A stretch of 64,000 bases of DNA from Verrucomicrobiaceae bacterium (GTDB lineage Bacteria; Verrucomicrobiota; Verrucomicrobiia; Verrucomicrobiales; Verrucomicrobiaceae). Of the stretch, positions 52,423-61,800 are shown one piece after another. Numbering within the stretch: the stretch's first letter is position 1; each line of letters begins with the position of its first letter. The position numbers and the translations under genes were made by a program. The stretch lies in NCBI GenBank assembly GCA_016713035.1, contig JADJPW010000002.1, forward strand, positions 682,001 to 746,000, given 5' to 3'. Under the pieces are notes generated by a model. It was given only the letters and a program-made list of their open reading frames with translations, was not told where the DNA came from and searched no databases.

Positions 52423-55167
52423 ATGACTCTTGGCGGCTTTTCATTCCCTCAGCTCTGGGCGCAAGTGCGTTCAAAATCATGGCTGTGGCTCTTCCGGCGG
52501 CAGCAGATCGAGGAAGGCGGTAAAATGCTCAAACATGGGGATGTGGGGCTCTCAGGTGTGCATGTGTGTGCGGCCGATGAGCTGGAAATCATCGCCGGAG
52601 TCGGAGCTGGGCTTTTCAATACCGCATCAGTCACCGTACACCTGCGATTGCGGCCAGATGGGACTTTGGCACTCACCTCACACTGTACCTGCGTGCAGGG
52701 GACGCTCTGCCAGCATGCCGCAGCGCTCATGCTCATGCTGGATGTGGAAGAGGGGCGCCGCCGCATCGAGGGCCTAGCCCGTGTGCAGGAAAAAGCCTCC
52801 CCTGAGCCTGGCGAGGACGAGGAGGATGACTCTGAGCTGCATCCGCAGGATGAAGATGACGACGAGGGACTACCAGGTGAGCCGCAGCCCGTGCTCGTCG
52901 TGCGCAGAATCGAGGTCGAGGTGCCACAAGTCACCGCAAAGCGCGGCATCGGTGGCTGGTTGACACGTAGCATCGCTATCGCGCAGCCTTATGTCGAATA
53001 TGAAGGCTGCCCCCGGCGCTTTGAGGCGCTGATCCGCAGCCCCGCGCATCAGTGGAAGGACGAATCTGGCCAGCAGCGTGTGGTGCTGAGGAATCTGCGC
53101 TCGGAGAGGCTGCTTTTGAGTGATCTGACGGCACTGGGCTTCCGCCCTTTTGCTGAGGCGATCCCTGGCGCAAAAGCGCAGGAGTCCACTCTGGGGCTCA
53201 TGACCGTTGCGGGGGAGCAATCGCTGTTTTGGTCGCAATTCCTCGCCGATGTGACGGGGAAACTCCGTGAAAATGGCTGGCGCTTGGAGATCGCCGAAGA
53301 CATCGGTTTTCAGATTCATGAAGCTGAGGAGGATGACTGGTTCAGTGATCTGGAGATGGATCGTGGGGGCAGGGATTGGTTCGCGCTGGACTTGGGCATC
53401 GAGATTGATGGACAGCGCATCTCCCTGGTGCCGCTGCTGGTGGACTGCATTGATCAGGGGCTCAATGCGGCAGCATTGGAGAAAAACCTCGATCAGAAAT
53501 TTCTCCTCTCACTCGGTGGGGATCGTGGGGACGTGCTCTCCGTGCCAGCGGCGCGGTTGCTGGTGCTGCTGCGCTTTTTTGATGAGCTGCTGGCCACGCG
53601 ACCTGTGCGCAAAGATGGCAAGCTCCAGCTCGATAAGCTTCGCGCCGCACAGCTCGCCTCACTCGATGGATTGCCGATCCGCGCCCCAGCAGAGCTCGCG
53701 GCGCTGTCGCAGCGGTTGGAGAATTTCCAGCGCATCGCGCTCATTGAGCCGCCAGCGTCGCTGAAGGCGAATTTGCGTGATTATCAGCGTGAGGGAGCTT
53801 CCTGGATGCAGTTTTTGCGTGAATTCGGCCTGCACGGCATTTTGGCCGATGACATGGGCTTGGGGAAGACGCTGCAAACGCTGACGCATCTCCTCATCGA
53901 GAAGGAGAGTGGTCGTTTGGAGCATCCCTGCCTGATCGTGGCACCTACCAGTGTGCTGCGGAATTGGATCCATGAATCGATCAAATTCACGCCCACACTC
54001 AGTCTGCTGCTGCTGCATGGTCAGAGCCGGAAAAGCGACTTCAAGTTCCTGAAGCAATATGACCTCGTCATCACGAGTTACCCGCTTTTGGTGCGTGATG
54101 CGGATATTTTGCGTGAGCAGCAGTGGCATGTCGTGGCGCTGGATGAGGCGCAAAACATCAAAAACCCGAAAAGCCAGGCCGCGCAGGTTTGTAGCTCTTT
54201 GAAGGCCAATCACCGCCTCTGCCTCACTGGCACGCCGATGGAAAACCACCTGGGTGAGCTCTGGAGCCTGTTTCACTTCCTGATGCCAGGTTTGCTCAAT
54301 GATGTGGATTCCTTCCGGCAGCATTATCGCAATCCGATCGAGCGGGATGGCGATGCGGAGCGCCAAAAGCAGCTCAACACGCGTCTCCAGCCACTCATGC
54401 TGCGTCGGACAAAGGATGCCGTGGCCAAAGAGCTGCCGCCGAAGACGGAAATCCTCAACACCATCAGCCTCGGCAAGGAACAGACCGATTTATACGAAAC
54501 CATCCGTGCAGCGATGGACAAACGCGTGCGTGAGGCCATCGCGGCGAATGGTTTGGATAAATCGCAGATCATCGTGCTCGATGCGCTTCTGAAGCTGCGC
54601 CAAGTCTGCTGCCATCCCAAGCTGCTGAAGCAGGAAACGGCACAAAATGTCGAGGAATCTGCCAAGACGGCCTTTTTGATGGATGAGCTGCTCCCATCGC
54701 TCATTGAGGAAGGGCGGCGTATTTTGATCTTTTCGCAGTTCACGGAGATGCTGGCCATCATTGAGGCACGACTCAAAAAAGACGGCACGCATTTCGTGAA
54801 GCTCACGGGTAGCACCAAGGACCGCGAGACGCCGATCCGTGAGTTTCAGGCCGGGAAGGTGCCCGTTTTCCTCATCAGCCTCAAAGCGGGTGGTGCCGGG
54901 CTCAATCTGACGGCTGCGGATACGGTGATCCACTATGATCCATGGTGGAATCCGGCTGTGGAGGCGCAGGCGAGTGATCGTGCGTATCGCATCGGCCAGA
55001 CGAAGCCCGTTTTCGTGCACAAGCTCATCTGCGAAGGCACCATCGAGGAACGCGTGGTGGAGATGCAGAAGAAGAAGGCAGCGCTCGTCGAAGGACTGCT
55101 CTCTGGCCGTGCAGACAAGCTGCAACTCACTCCGTCCGATATTCAGGCACTCTTTGCCGTGGAGTGA
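52423..55167 (+). CDS. SWIM zinc-finger SNF2-family helicase
   Basis: A 914-residue protein. Near residue 90 is a SWIM zinc finger, C-T-C-V-Q-G-T-L-C-Q-H (CxC...CxH). An acidic linker (EPGEDEEDDSELHPQDEDDD) follows. From about residue 440 the SNF2 ATPase core begins (LRDYQREGASWMQFLREFGL; Walker A DDMGLGKTLQTL near 476; DEAQ box at 574 in ALDEAQNIKNP; SLKAGGAGLNLTAADTVIHY; DRAYRIGQTKPVFVHKLI). Such bacterial enzymes are DNA-dependent ATPases of poorly defined role in nucleoprotein remodelling or defence-like processes. The start at 52423 follows the small gene by seven bases; in-frame codons further upstream overlap that gene. Confidence 0.9.
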   Translation: MTLGGFSFPQLWAQVRSKSWLWLFRRQQIEEGGKMLKHGDVGLSGVHVCAADELEIIAGVGAGLFNTASVTVHLRLRPDGTLALTSHCTCVQGTLCQHAAALMLMLDVEEGRRRIEGLARVQEKASPEPGEDEEDDSELHPQDEDDDEGLPGEPQPVLVVRRIEVEVPQVTAKRGIGGWLTRSIAIAQPYVEYEGCPRRFEALIRSPAHQWKDESGQQRVVLRNLRSERLLLSDLTALGFRPFAEAIPGAKAQESTLGLMTVAGEQSLFWSQFLADVTGKLRENGWRLEIAEDIGFQIHEAEEDDWFSDLEMDRGGRDWFALDLGIEIDGQRISLVPLLVDCIDQGLNAAALEKNLDQKFLLSLGGDRGDVLSVPAARLLVLLRFFDELLATRPVRKDGKLQLDKLRAAQLASLDGLPIRAPAELAALSQRLENFQRIALIEPPASLKANLRDYQREGASWMQFLREFGLHGILADDMGLGKTLQTLTHLLIEKESGRLEHPCLIVAPTSVLRNWIHESIKFTPTLSLLLLHGQSRKSDFKFLKQYDLVITSYPLLVRDADILREQQWHVVALDEAQNIKNPKSQAAQVCSSLKANHRLCLTGTPMENHLGELWSLFHFLMPGLLNDVDSFRQHYRNPIERDGDAERQKQLNTRLQPLMLRRTKDAVAKELPPKTEILNTISLGKEQTDLYETIRAAMDKRVREAIAANGLDKSQIIVLDALLKLRQVCCHPKLLKQETAQNVEESAKTAFLMDELLPSLIEEGRRILIFSQFTEMLAIIEARLKKDGTHFVKLTGSTKDRETPIREFQAGKVPVFLISLKAGGAGLNLTAADTVIHYDPWWNPAVEAQASDRAYRIGQTKPVFVHKLICEGTIEERVVEMQKKKAALVEGLLSGRADKLQLTPSDIQALFAVE

Positions 55168-55173
55168 GGCATT

Positions 55174-56787
55174 TCAGCCGCCGATGCCGTTGAGCAGTGA
55201 CTGCGCTGCACGGCGAGCGGGCTCGTCTTTGATGGATTTGTCATCGAGCAGATGCTTGAGCACCTCGATGGCGGTTTTGGGCTTGTCGTCACGGCGCAGG
55301 CACTCGGCGCGGTAGAGATTCAGGCGCAGGCGGTCTGCGGGTGCTTTGGTGAGCGCTGCGGCATGGTCGAGCAGTTCGGCAGCTTCAGCGTACTTTTCTT
55401 GGGATGCGGAGAGCAGCGCGGTGAGCTCCAGCAGGCGGGAGCTTTTGCGTTTCTCTGCCAGGGCGGTGATGGTGGTCTTGATCGCGGCATCGGGATCGAT
55501 GGGGGAGCGCCGTGCGGCACCACGGTAGAGCAGGTAGTCGCGATCCTCTTCACTGCCGAGACCGAGGCCGCTATTTTTGGCAAAGGGGCGATACAGTGGG
55601 TCTCCGAGGATGACATTCATCCACGACAGCGCAGGGGTGGCATTCCATCCGGCCTCAGCCAGTGTGAAGCCTTCCAGAAGGCGTAGATTGAGGATGTCAA
55701 AATGGACCGTGAGTCCCAGGTAGGGCTCAAACACATTGCCAAAGGTGGCTGCGGCACCCCGCGTTAGGAGTGGGCCGCACCAGCTCCGTGTGCCATCACG
55801 CAACTGCGCTGCGCTGAAGCTGTGTAGGTGACAAACCACCGCGCCACGGCGGAACTGAAACTCCGGCGATGCGATCGCTCCCTGTATGTCGCTGGTGTAC
55901 CAGCCAAAGTAGAGTGCGGTGTCCGGTAGTGGCCAGTGATCTTGCAGCAAGGGCTCGACTCGGTCTGTCCATGTGGGGATGCCGTAGCGCTGGTAAACGA
56001 GCGCGGTGTTTTTCAGCCAGTCTTCACCCTCCTTATAACCACCGGTATTTTTCTGTGCCAGATCGATCACGGCGCGGCCTTGCAGGCCTGACTGCTCGGT
56101 GGCGACGGCGTCGTCGATCATGCGGCGCACAGTTTTGTCATCGGGGCCATCGAGCCGCCCAATGAGCAGCAGACCAGGTGCCTTCTGAAAGTACCCAGCT
56201 CGCTCTGGCTGGCCGAAGTAGGGGTTTTTCAGTCCGCCTGCTGTATCGGGGGCATTCATCGCGAGCACGGCGAGCTCTGCATCCACACTGGCCTCATCCT
56301 CCATCGCAGCTTGGGGATTTTGCTTCTCCCGTCCGATGCGGAAAGGCACCCCACGCATCACGGCGATGATGCGGACACGGGCCTCTCGCACATTGCTAGC
56401 GCCTGCGGCCTTGATCTTTGGATCCGTGACCCACCACTTCCGTGTCACGAATGCCTGGCGCAATGGCGTGCGGATTTGCCTATCATATTCGCCACGGCTC
56501 ATGGACTCGTTGGTCTGGCATTCGAGTCCGATGATGCGGGATGTCGGAATGAGGCGCTTTTCGGCGTAATACCGCGCGAGTTCCTCGGACCCGGCGAATT
56601 TCGGATTGTAGAGCACCACCGTCTCCGCTGCGGCATCCCATGGAGCAGCGGTCTGGGCCTGGAGGAGGCCCATGCTGAGGGTGAGCAGAGCGAGGAGTTG
56701 CCGGACCAGTGCATGCCCACGCAGACCGATGCCCGCGTGCCTAGGGCCACGGTTCACATCTGGGGTGCTGAGGTCTTCGTTCGTCAT
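55174..56787 (-). CDS. TIGR03790-type secreted protein
   Basis: A 537-residue protein: N-terminal signal-like segment (LVRQLLALLTLSMGLLQAQ) after a 25-residue leader, then TVVLYNPKFAGSEELARYYA-EKR, the hallmark start of the TIGR03790 family, followed by SRIIGLECQTNESMSRGEYD, GRAVIDLAQKNTGGYKEGED and AVVCHLHSFSAAQLRDG. The C-terminal 120 residues form TPR-like helices (AEKRKSSRLLELTALLSASQ). Function unknown; the family is common in Verrucomicrobia and Planctomycetes. It is ten bases downstream of the MBL-fold gene and convergent with the helicase gene (six bases apart). Confidence 0.82.
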   Translation of the reverse strand: MTNEDLSTPDVNRGPRHAGIGLRGHALVRQLLALLTLSMGLLQAQTAAPWDAAAETVVLYNPKFAGSEELARYYAEKRLIPTSRIIGLECQTNESMSRGEYDRQIRTPLRQAFVTRKWWVTDPKIKAAGASNVREARVRIIAVMRGVPFRIGREKQNPQAAMEDEASVDAELAVLAMNAPDTAGGLKNPYFGQPERAGYFQKAPGLLLIGRLDGPDDKTVRRMIDDAVATEQSGLQGRAVIDLAQKNTGGYKEGEDWLKNTALVYQRYGIPTWTDRVEPLLQDHWPLPDTALYFGWYTSDIQGAIASPEFQFRRGAVVCHLHSFSAAQLRDGTRSWCGPLLTRGAAATFGNVFEPYLGLTVHFDILNLRLLEGFTLAEAGWNATPALSWMNVILGDPLYRPFAKNSGLGLGSEEDRDYLLYRGAARRSPIDPDAAIKTTITALAEKRKSSRLLELTALLSASQEKYAEAAELLDHAAALTKAPADRLRLNLYRAECLRRDDKPKTAIEVLKHLLDDKSIKDEPARRAAQSLLNGIGG

Positions 56788-56797
56788 GTGGGTGTGG

Positions 56798-57598
56798 TCA
56801 TCCGGCTGGAGGGGTGTCCCATTCCAGCCGCAGGCCGTCGTAGGCAAGTGCGATGCCCGGCGGCAGCTTAGGCTCCTCGGTGGCGGGCATGATCTCGCAT
56901 TGAAAATGGGTGAACCAAGTCTGGCGCGGCCGCAGCACGGCCTGCACGGCCAGCGCCTCGGTGAAATTCATGTGCGTGAGATGAGGCGTGTGGCGCAGTG
57001 CATCGAGGATGAGTGTGTCCACGCCAGCGATGGCCTGCATCGCCTCATCACTGAGTGTCTTCGCATCTGGGATGTAGGCGCAGAGTTTACGCCCAGATCG
57101 CGTGAAGAGGTAGCCGATGGTCTCCACCTTGCCGTGCTGCACGGGCAGGGGAGTCACGGTCGTGCCACCGAGCTGAAAGGGGCCGCTGATCGGGCGTGGA
57201 TCGGGCTTCAGGTAGCCACGGTAACGGTTCTCGCCGTTGAAAGCATAGTTGAACATGCGCTCCAGCACATCCAGGCAGGACTGCGTGGCATACACGGGCA
57301 TCGTGGCCTCCTCTGGAATGGTGAAACGCCGCAGCTCATCGAATCCCGTCAGGTGATCCATGTGCGGATGGGTGAAAAGTGCCGCATCCAGTCGGCGGAT
57401 GCCTGCACGCAGACACTGAGAGCGAAAATCCGGCCCCGTATCGACGACCCATGAGCACTCGGGCGTCTCGATCCACACGGAGGAGCGGTAGCGCTGGTCG
57501 CGTGGATCGGTGCTGCGGCACGTCGCACAATCACAGCCGATCATCGGCACGCCGACGGACGTGCCTGTGCCGAGGAAAGTCAGCCGCATTTGAGACAT
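56798..57598 (-). CDS. MBL-fold phosphodiesterase (PhnP-like)
   Basis: A 266-residue metallo-beta-lactamase-fold hydrolase beginning MRLTFLGTGTSVGVPMIGCD with the Cys-rich turn C-D-C-A-T-C-R-S characteristic of PhnP-type enzymes. The metal motif appears as THPHMDHLTGFDELRRF, with VVDTGPDF before it and further ligands around YIPDAKTLSDEA and TWFTHFQCEI. PhnP cleaves cyclic phosphoribosyl phosphate in phosphonate use; many relatives act on other cyclic phosphodiesters, and no phosphonate genes are present here. Thus a phosphodiesterase role is likely but the substrate is not known. Confidence 0.88.
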   Translation of the reverse strand: MSQMRLTFLGTGTSVGVPMIGCDCATCRSTDPRDQRYRSSVWIETPECSWVVDTGPDFRSQCLRAGIRRLDAALFTHPHMDHLTGFDELRRFTIPEEATMPVYATQSCLDVLERMFNYAFNGENRYRGYLKPDPRPISGPFQLGGTTVTPLPVQHGKVETIGYLFTRSGRKLCAYIPDAKTLSDEAMQAIAGVDTLILDALRHTPHLTHMNFTEALAVQAVLRPRQTWFTHFQCEIMPATEEPKLPPGIALAYDGLRLEWDTPPAG

Positions 57599-57655
57599 AC
57601 GTCATGAAGTCGAAGCCGCGCCGGTATGCTATGGATTTTTTCGGGACGGATCGAG

Positions 57656-58687
57656 TTACTCGGCCTTACCGTTGCTCTCTTCGAGCTTTTTCACACGGGC
57701 GGAGAGGTTTGGTAGGCGATTGATGCTGGCCAGACGGCGCTTTTCATCATTCACCGGTATCGCCGGGAAGCCCATGTAGGTCGCCCCGCCGGGCAGGTCC
57801 TTTGTCACGCCGCAGCGTCCGGCCAGCGTGGCCTGTGAGCCCACTTTCACATGCCCGGCCACGCCACTCTGTGCTGCGATGACGACGTAGTCACCGATGT
57901 GCGCACTGCCCGCGATAGCGGTGCATGCGACGATGATGCAATGCTTTCCGATCACCACATTGTGGCCGATTTGGACGAGATTATCGATCTTGGTGCCCTC
58001 ACCGATCCAGGTGCGGCCAAAGCGGGCACGGTCCACCATGCTGCCCGCGCCGATCTCCACATCATTGTCGATCTGCACGATGCCTGCCTGCCGCACCTTC
58101 CGGTGGCGGCCTTTGTCGAACTCGTAGCCGAATCCATCCCCGCCGATCACCACGCTGCTGTGGAGGATCACACGCTCTCCGAGCAGGCAGCCCGTGTGGA
58201 CGCTCACATTCGCGAAAAGCTTCGATCCGGCTCCGATGCGGGCATTTCGGCCCACGAAGCAGCCCGCGCCGATCTCGGCTCCGTCGCCGATTTCCACGCC
58301 ATCCTCGATCACCGCATGTGGGCTGATGCGGACCTTTGTTGGGTCGTATTTCACGTCCTCGCCGATCACGGCGGTGGCATGTACACCGGGTTTAAATGGC
58401 TCTGGCTGCACACCGTATTTTTCCACGATGGTCTCAAACATCCGTGACGGGTCCGCTACAGCGATGCAGGCCACTCCTTCGGGCAGCTTCGTCCACGCGG
58501 CAGGCACCAGCACCGCGCTGGCCTTGGTGCCAGCGAGCAGCGTTTCATAGCGTGCATCGTGGAAGAAGCTCAGGTCGCCTTTCCCAGACTCCCGCAGGTT
58601 TGCAAATCCCTCGATAGCCGTGGATTCGCTCCCAGAGAGCAGGGTTCCGCCGACGATTTCTAAAATGTCTTTTACTGTTACGCGCAT
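57656..58687 (-). CDS. lpxD: UDP-3-O-acylglucosamine N-acyltransferase LpxD
   Basis: A 343-residue enzyme of lipid A synthesis. The N-terminal uridine-binding domain (DILEIVGGTLLSGSESTAIE; LRESGKGDLSFFHDARYETL) precedes a left-handed beta-helix of hexapeptide repeats. The catalytic-region signatures are HSSVVIGGDGFGYEFDKGRH and the NLVQIGHNVVIG segment with the conserved His. A C-terminal helix (RLPNLSARVKKLEESNGKAE) closes the trimer. It adds the second hydroxyacyl chain to glucosamine. Other lpx genes are absent from the window. The gene is read toward the MBL-fold gene with a 57-bp gap in which nothing is recognised. Confidence 0.94.
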   Translation of the reverse strand: MRVTVKDILEIVGGTLLSGSESTAIEGFANLRESGKGDLSFFHDARYETLLAGTKASAVLVPAAWTKLPEGVACIAVADPSRMFETIVEKYGVQPEPFKPGVHATAVIGEDVKYDPTKVRISPHAVIEDGVEIGDGAEIGAGCFVGRNARIGAGSKLFANVSVHTGCLLGERVILHSSVVIGGDGFGYEFDKGRHRKVRQAGIVQIDNDVEIGAGSMVDRARFGRTWIGEGTKIDNLVQIGHNVVIGKHCIIVACTAIAGSAHIGDYVVIAAQSGVAGHVKVGSQATLAGRCGVTKDLPGGATYMGFPAIPVNDEKRRLASINRLPNLSARVKKLEESNGKAE

Positions 58688-58808
58688 GAGCCCGCGAGAG
58701 TGGCAGGTCAGCGGCCAAAAGCGAACAAAGAAGTGTCAGAGGCGTGTTTTCCCCTGTTCTCGGTTTCTCGAAAGCTTTCTGGTAGAAAATCCAGATTCGC
58801 TGCGACTA

Positions 58809-61800
58809 ATGCGCCCCCTTTTTCTCATGTTCCGAACTGCCCTCATCCTCGCCCTCTGCCCGGTGCTCTCCGCTTCGGCCGCCGAGCCTCTCAAAGCCCT
58901 CCTCATCGCTGGCGGCTGCTGCCATGACTATGCAAAGCAGCACGAGGTCATCGCCAAAGGCATCCAAAGCCGCGCGAATGTGCAGGTGGATGTCATCTGG
59001 ACCGACGACAAGTCCACCAACCCGCCGCTGCCGCTCTATGACAAAGCCGACTGGGCCAAGGGCTACGACATCATCATCCACGACGAGTGCGCGGCGAGCA
59101 TGAACAACAAGGAGACGCTCACCCGCATCCTCGACGCTCATAAAACCATCCCGAGCATCCAACTTCACTGCGCCATGCACAGCTTCCGCACCGGCGAGGA
59201 TCGCTGGTTCAAGCGCCTCGGCCTGCAATCGAACTCCCACGGCCCGCAGGAGCCCATTGCGATCACCTTTGTCGATAAGGAGCATCCGATCACCAAGACG
59301 CTGGCCGATTGGACCACGATCAAAGAGGAGCTCTACAACAACGCGAACCTCTTCGACGCCCATCCGCTCGCGATGGGCCGCCAGATGGTCAAAGGCAAGG
59401 CCGTGGACGCCGTCGTGGCTTGGACCAACGAAAAAGTCGGTGCTCGCAGCTTCAGCACCACCATCGGGCATAACACGGAGACCGTCGCCGATGCCCGCTA
59501 TCTCGATTTGATCACCCGTGGCTTGCTTTGGGCCTGTGACAAGCTCACGCCCGAGTTTCTGACGCCGTTCAAAGGGCAGAACAAAGTGACGTTTGTGCCT
59601 GCGAAGCCGCAGGAGGCTCCGAAGCCGAAAGAACCGCCGCCCGGAGCCACCAGCGTCAAAGCCAGCGCCAGCAGCGAAGAATCAGGCAAGGAGAACTACG
59701 ACTGGCGTGCCGTCGATGGCGACCTGAGCACTCGCTGGTGCGCATCTGGCGGCAGCAGGCCGCAGTGGCTGCAATTGGAACTCGAAAAGCCAGCCAAGCT
59801 CAGCGCCATCCGCATCGACTGGGAGAGCACCAACAACGCCTACGCCCACTTCATCGAGACCTCCACCGATGGCAAAACCTGGACCCGCGCTGTGGATGCA
59901 CCGAAGCCATCCCCTGGCACCAGCCAGCACAGCTTCCCCAAGCCCATCGACACCCGCTTTGTGAAGATCACCTGCACCGGCACCAGCCAGGGCGGCTGGG
60001 TCAGCATTCGCGAAGTGCAGCTCACGGGCGAAGGCATCAAAGCCATCGCGCCGAAGCTCAACGACGAGCAAAAGAAGGCCTACGTCAAAGCCACTGATCC
60101 GCACAAAGAGAGCGGCAACATCGTGCCAAAGATCGTCAAACTCACGCCGGAGGAAGAAGCGGCCATTTTGAAGGACGTGAAGGTCGCAGAGGGCTTTGAA
60201 GTCTCTCTTTTCGCCAACAGCGCTGCGGCGAACTACCCCGTCTTCCTCGCGGCGGAACCGGATGGCACGCTTTACGTTTCCTCCGATGGAAACGGCTCCG
60301 TGGAGCGCAAACCCAACCGTGGCCGCATCATCCGCCTGCGCGATCTCGATGGCGATGGCCGTGCCGATGAAACCAAGGTCTTCTGCGAGGTGGACAGCCC
60401 GCGCGGCCTCGTTTGGGACCATGATCGGCTCTACCTCGTGCATCCGCCGCACCTCAGCGAGCTCATTGATGCCGATCACGACGGCGTGGCCGAAAAACAA
60501 AACATCCTCGTCAACGGCATCGCCTTCGGATTCAAAGATCGCCCGGCGGATCACACCACGAACGGCCTTAGCCTCGGCATCGACGGCTGGCTTTACATCG
60601 CCGGCGGCGACTTCGGTTTCCTGAAGGCCACCGGCACCGATGGCAAAACGCTCCAGCATCGCGGCGGCGGCGTCATCCGCGTGCGACCCGACGGCACCGG
60701 CCTCGAAATCTACTCCACCGGCACGCGCAACATCCTGGAGGTCGCCATCAGCCCGCTGATGGACATGTTCGCCCGCGACAACACGAACGACGGCGGCGGC
60801 TGGAACGTGCGCTTCCACCACTTCACCGGCCTCGACGACCACGGTTACCCTCGCCTCTACAAAAACTTCAATGATGAGGCCATCCAGCCCCTCGCCGACT
60901 ACGGCGGCGGCAGCGGCACCGGCGCGGTTTACATCGACGAACCCGGCTTCGGCGCTTGGAACAACGCCCCCTTCACCTGCGACTGGGGCAGCGGTGCTCT
61001 CTGGCATCATCAGGTGAAGCCCAAAGGCGCCACCTTCGAAGAAACCCGCAAGCCCGAGCCCTTCATCAAAATGACCCGCCCCACCGACGCCGATGTCGAT
61101 GGCCTGAGCCGCGTCTATTGCGCTAGTTGGAAAGGTGCCACCTTCGGCTGGGCTGGGCCGGATGTTGGTTACATCGTCCAGGTGAAGCCCAAGGGCTTCA
61201 AAGCTGAGCCGCTGCCGGACTTCGCGAAGGCGAAGGATGAGGAAGTTTTTTGGTTTCTTAACTCAGACAGTTACCGCCTCAAGTTGGAAGCACAACGAAC
61301 CTTGCTGCGTCGAGGTAACAAGAGTAGCATGTTAAATAAACATCAGCTAGACAAGTGGACAAAGGAGAGACTCGATCTTTTCAACATGGTGGAGGCTCCT
61401 TTCAACATCGCGGATCTGCCTTTGGACGAGATTTTCTTCAATCTCAGTTCAGACGATTCCGTGATAGCACACACCGCAGTTCGAATGGTTGCTATACACA
61501 AGATGCATGAAAGGTGTCTTCACTCTTTGGATGCAGGCAAAATGGACAAGGCGCTTTCTAATGTGCTTCGAGCTCTCGGGATGATGCATCAGCCTGAAGT
61601 CGTCACCGGCCTCATCGAGCGCCTCGGCAAGGCCACTGACCCAGCCTTGCGCCAGGGCATCCTCTCGGCGCTGTGCCGACTGCATTTCAAGGAAGGCGAG
61701 TGGAAGGGCGATTCGTGGGGCACACGGCCGGACACGAGGGGGCCGTATTACCAGCCGGAGGCCTGGAGCGAGACGCCGAAGATCGCCGTGGCGCTGAAGG

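Noticed and set aside
59682..61010. A 442-codon minus-strand open frame inside the PVC cytochrome gene
   Set aside because: Composition is a Val/Ala/Glu-rich mirror of GC-rich codons; the plus strand encodes conserved beta-propeller motifs.
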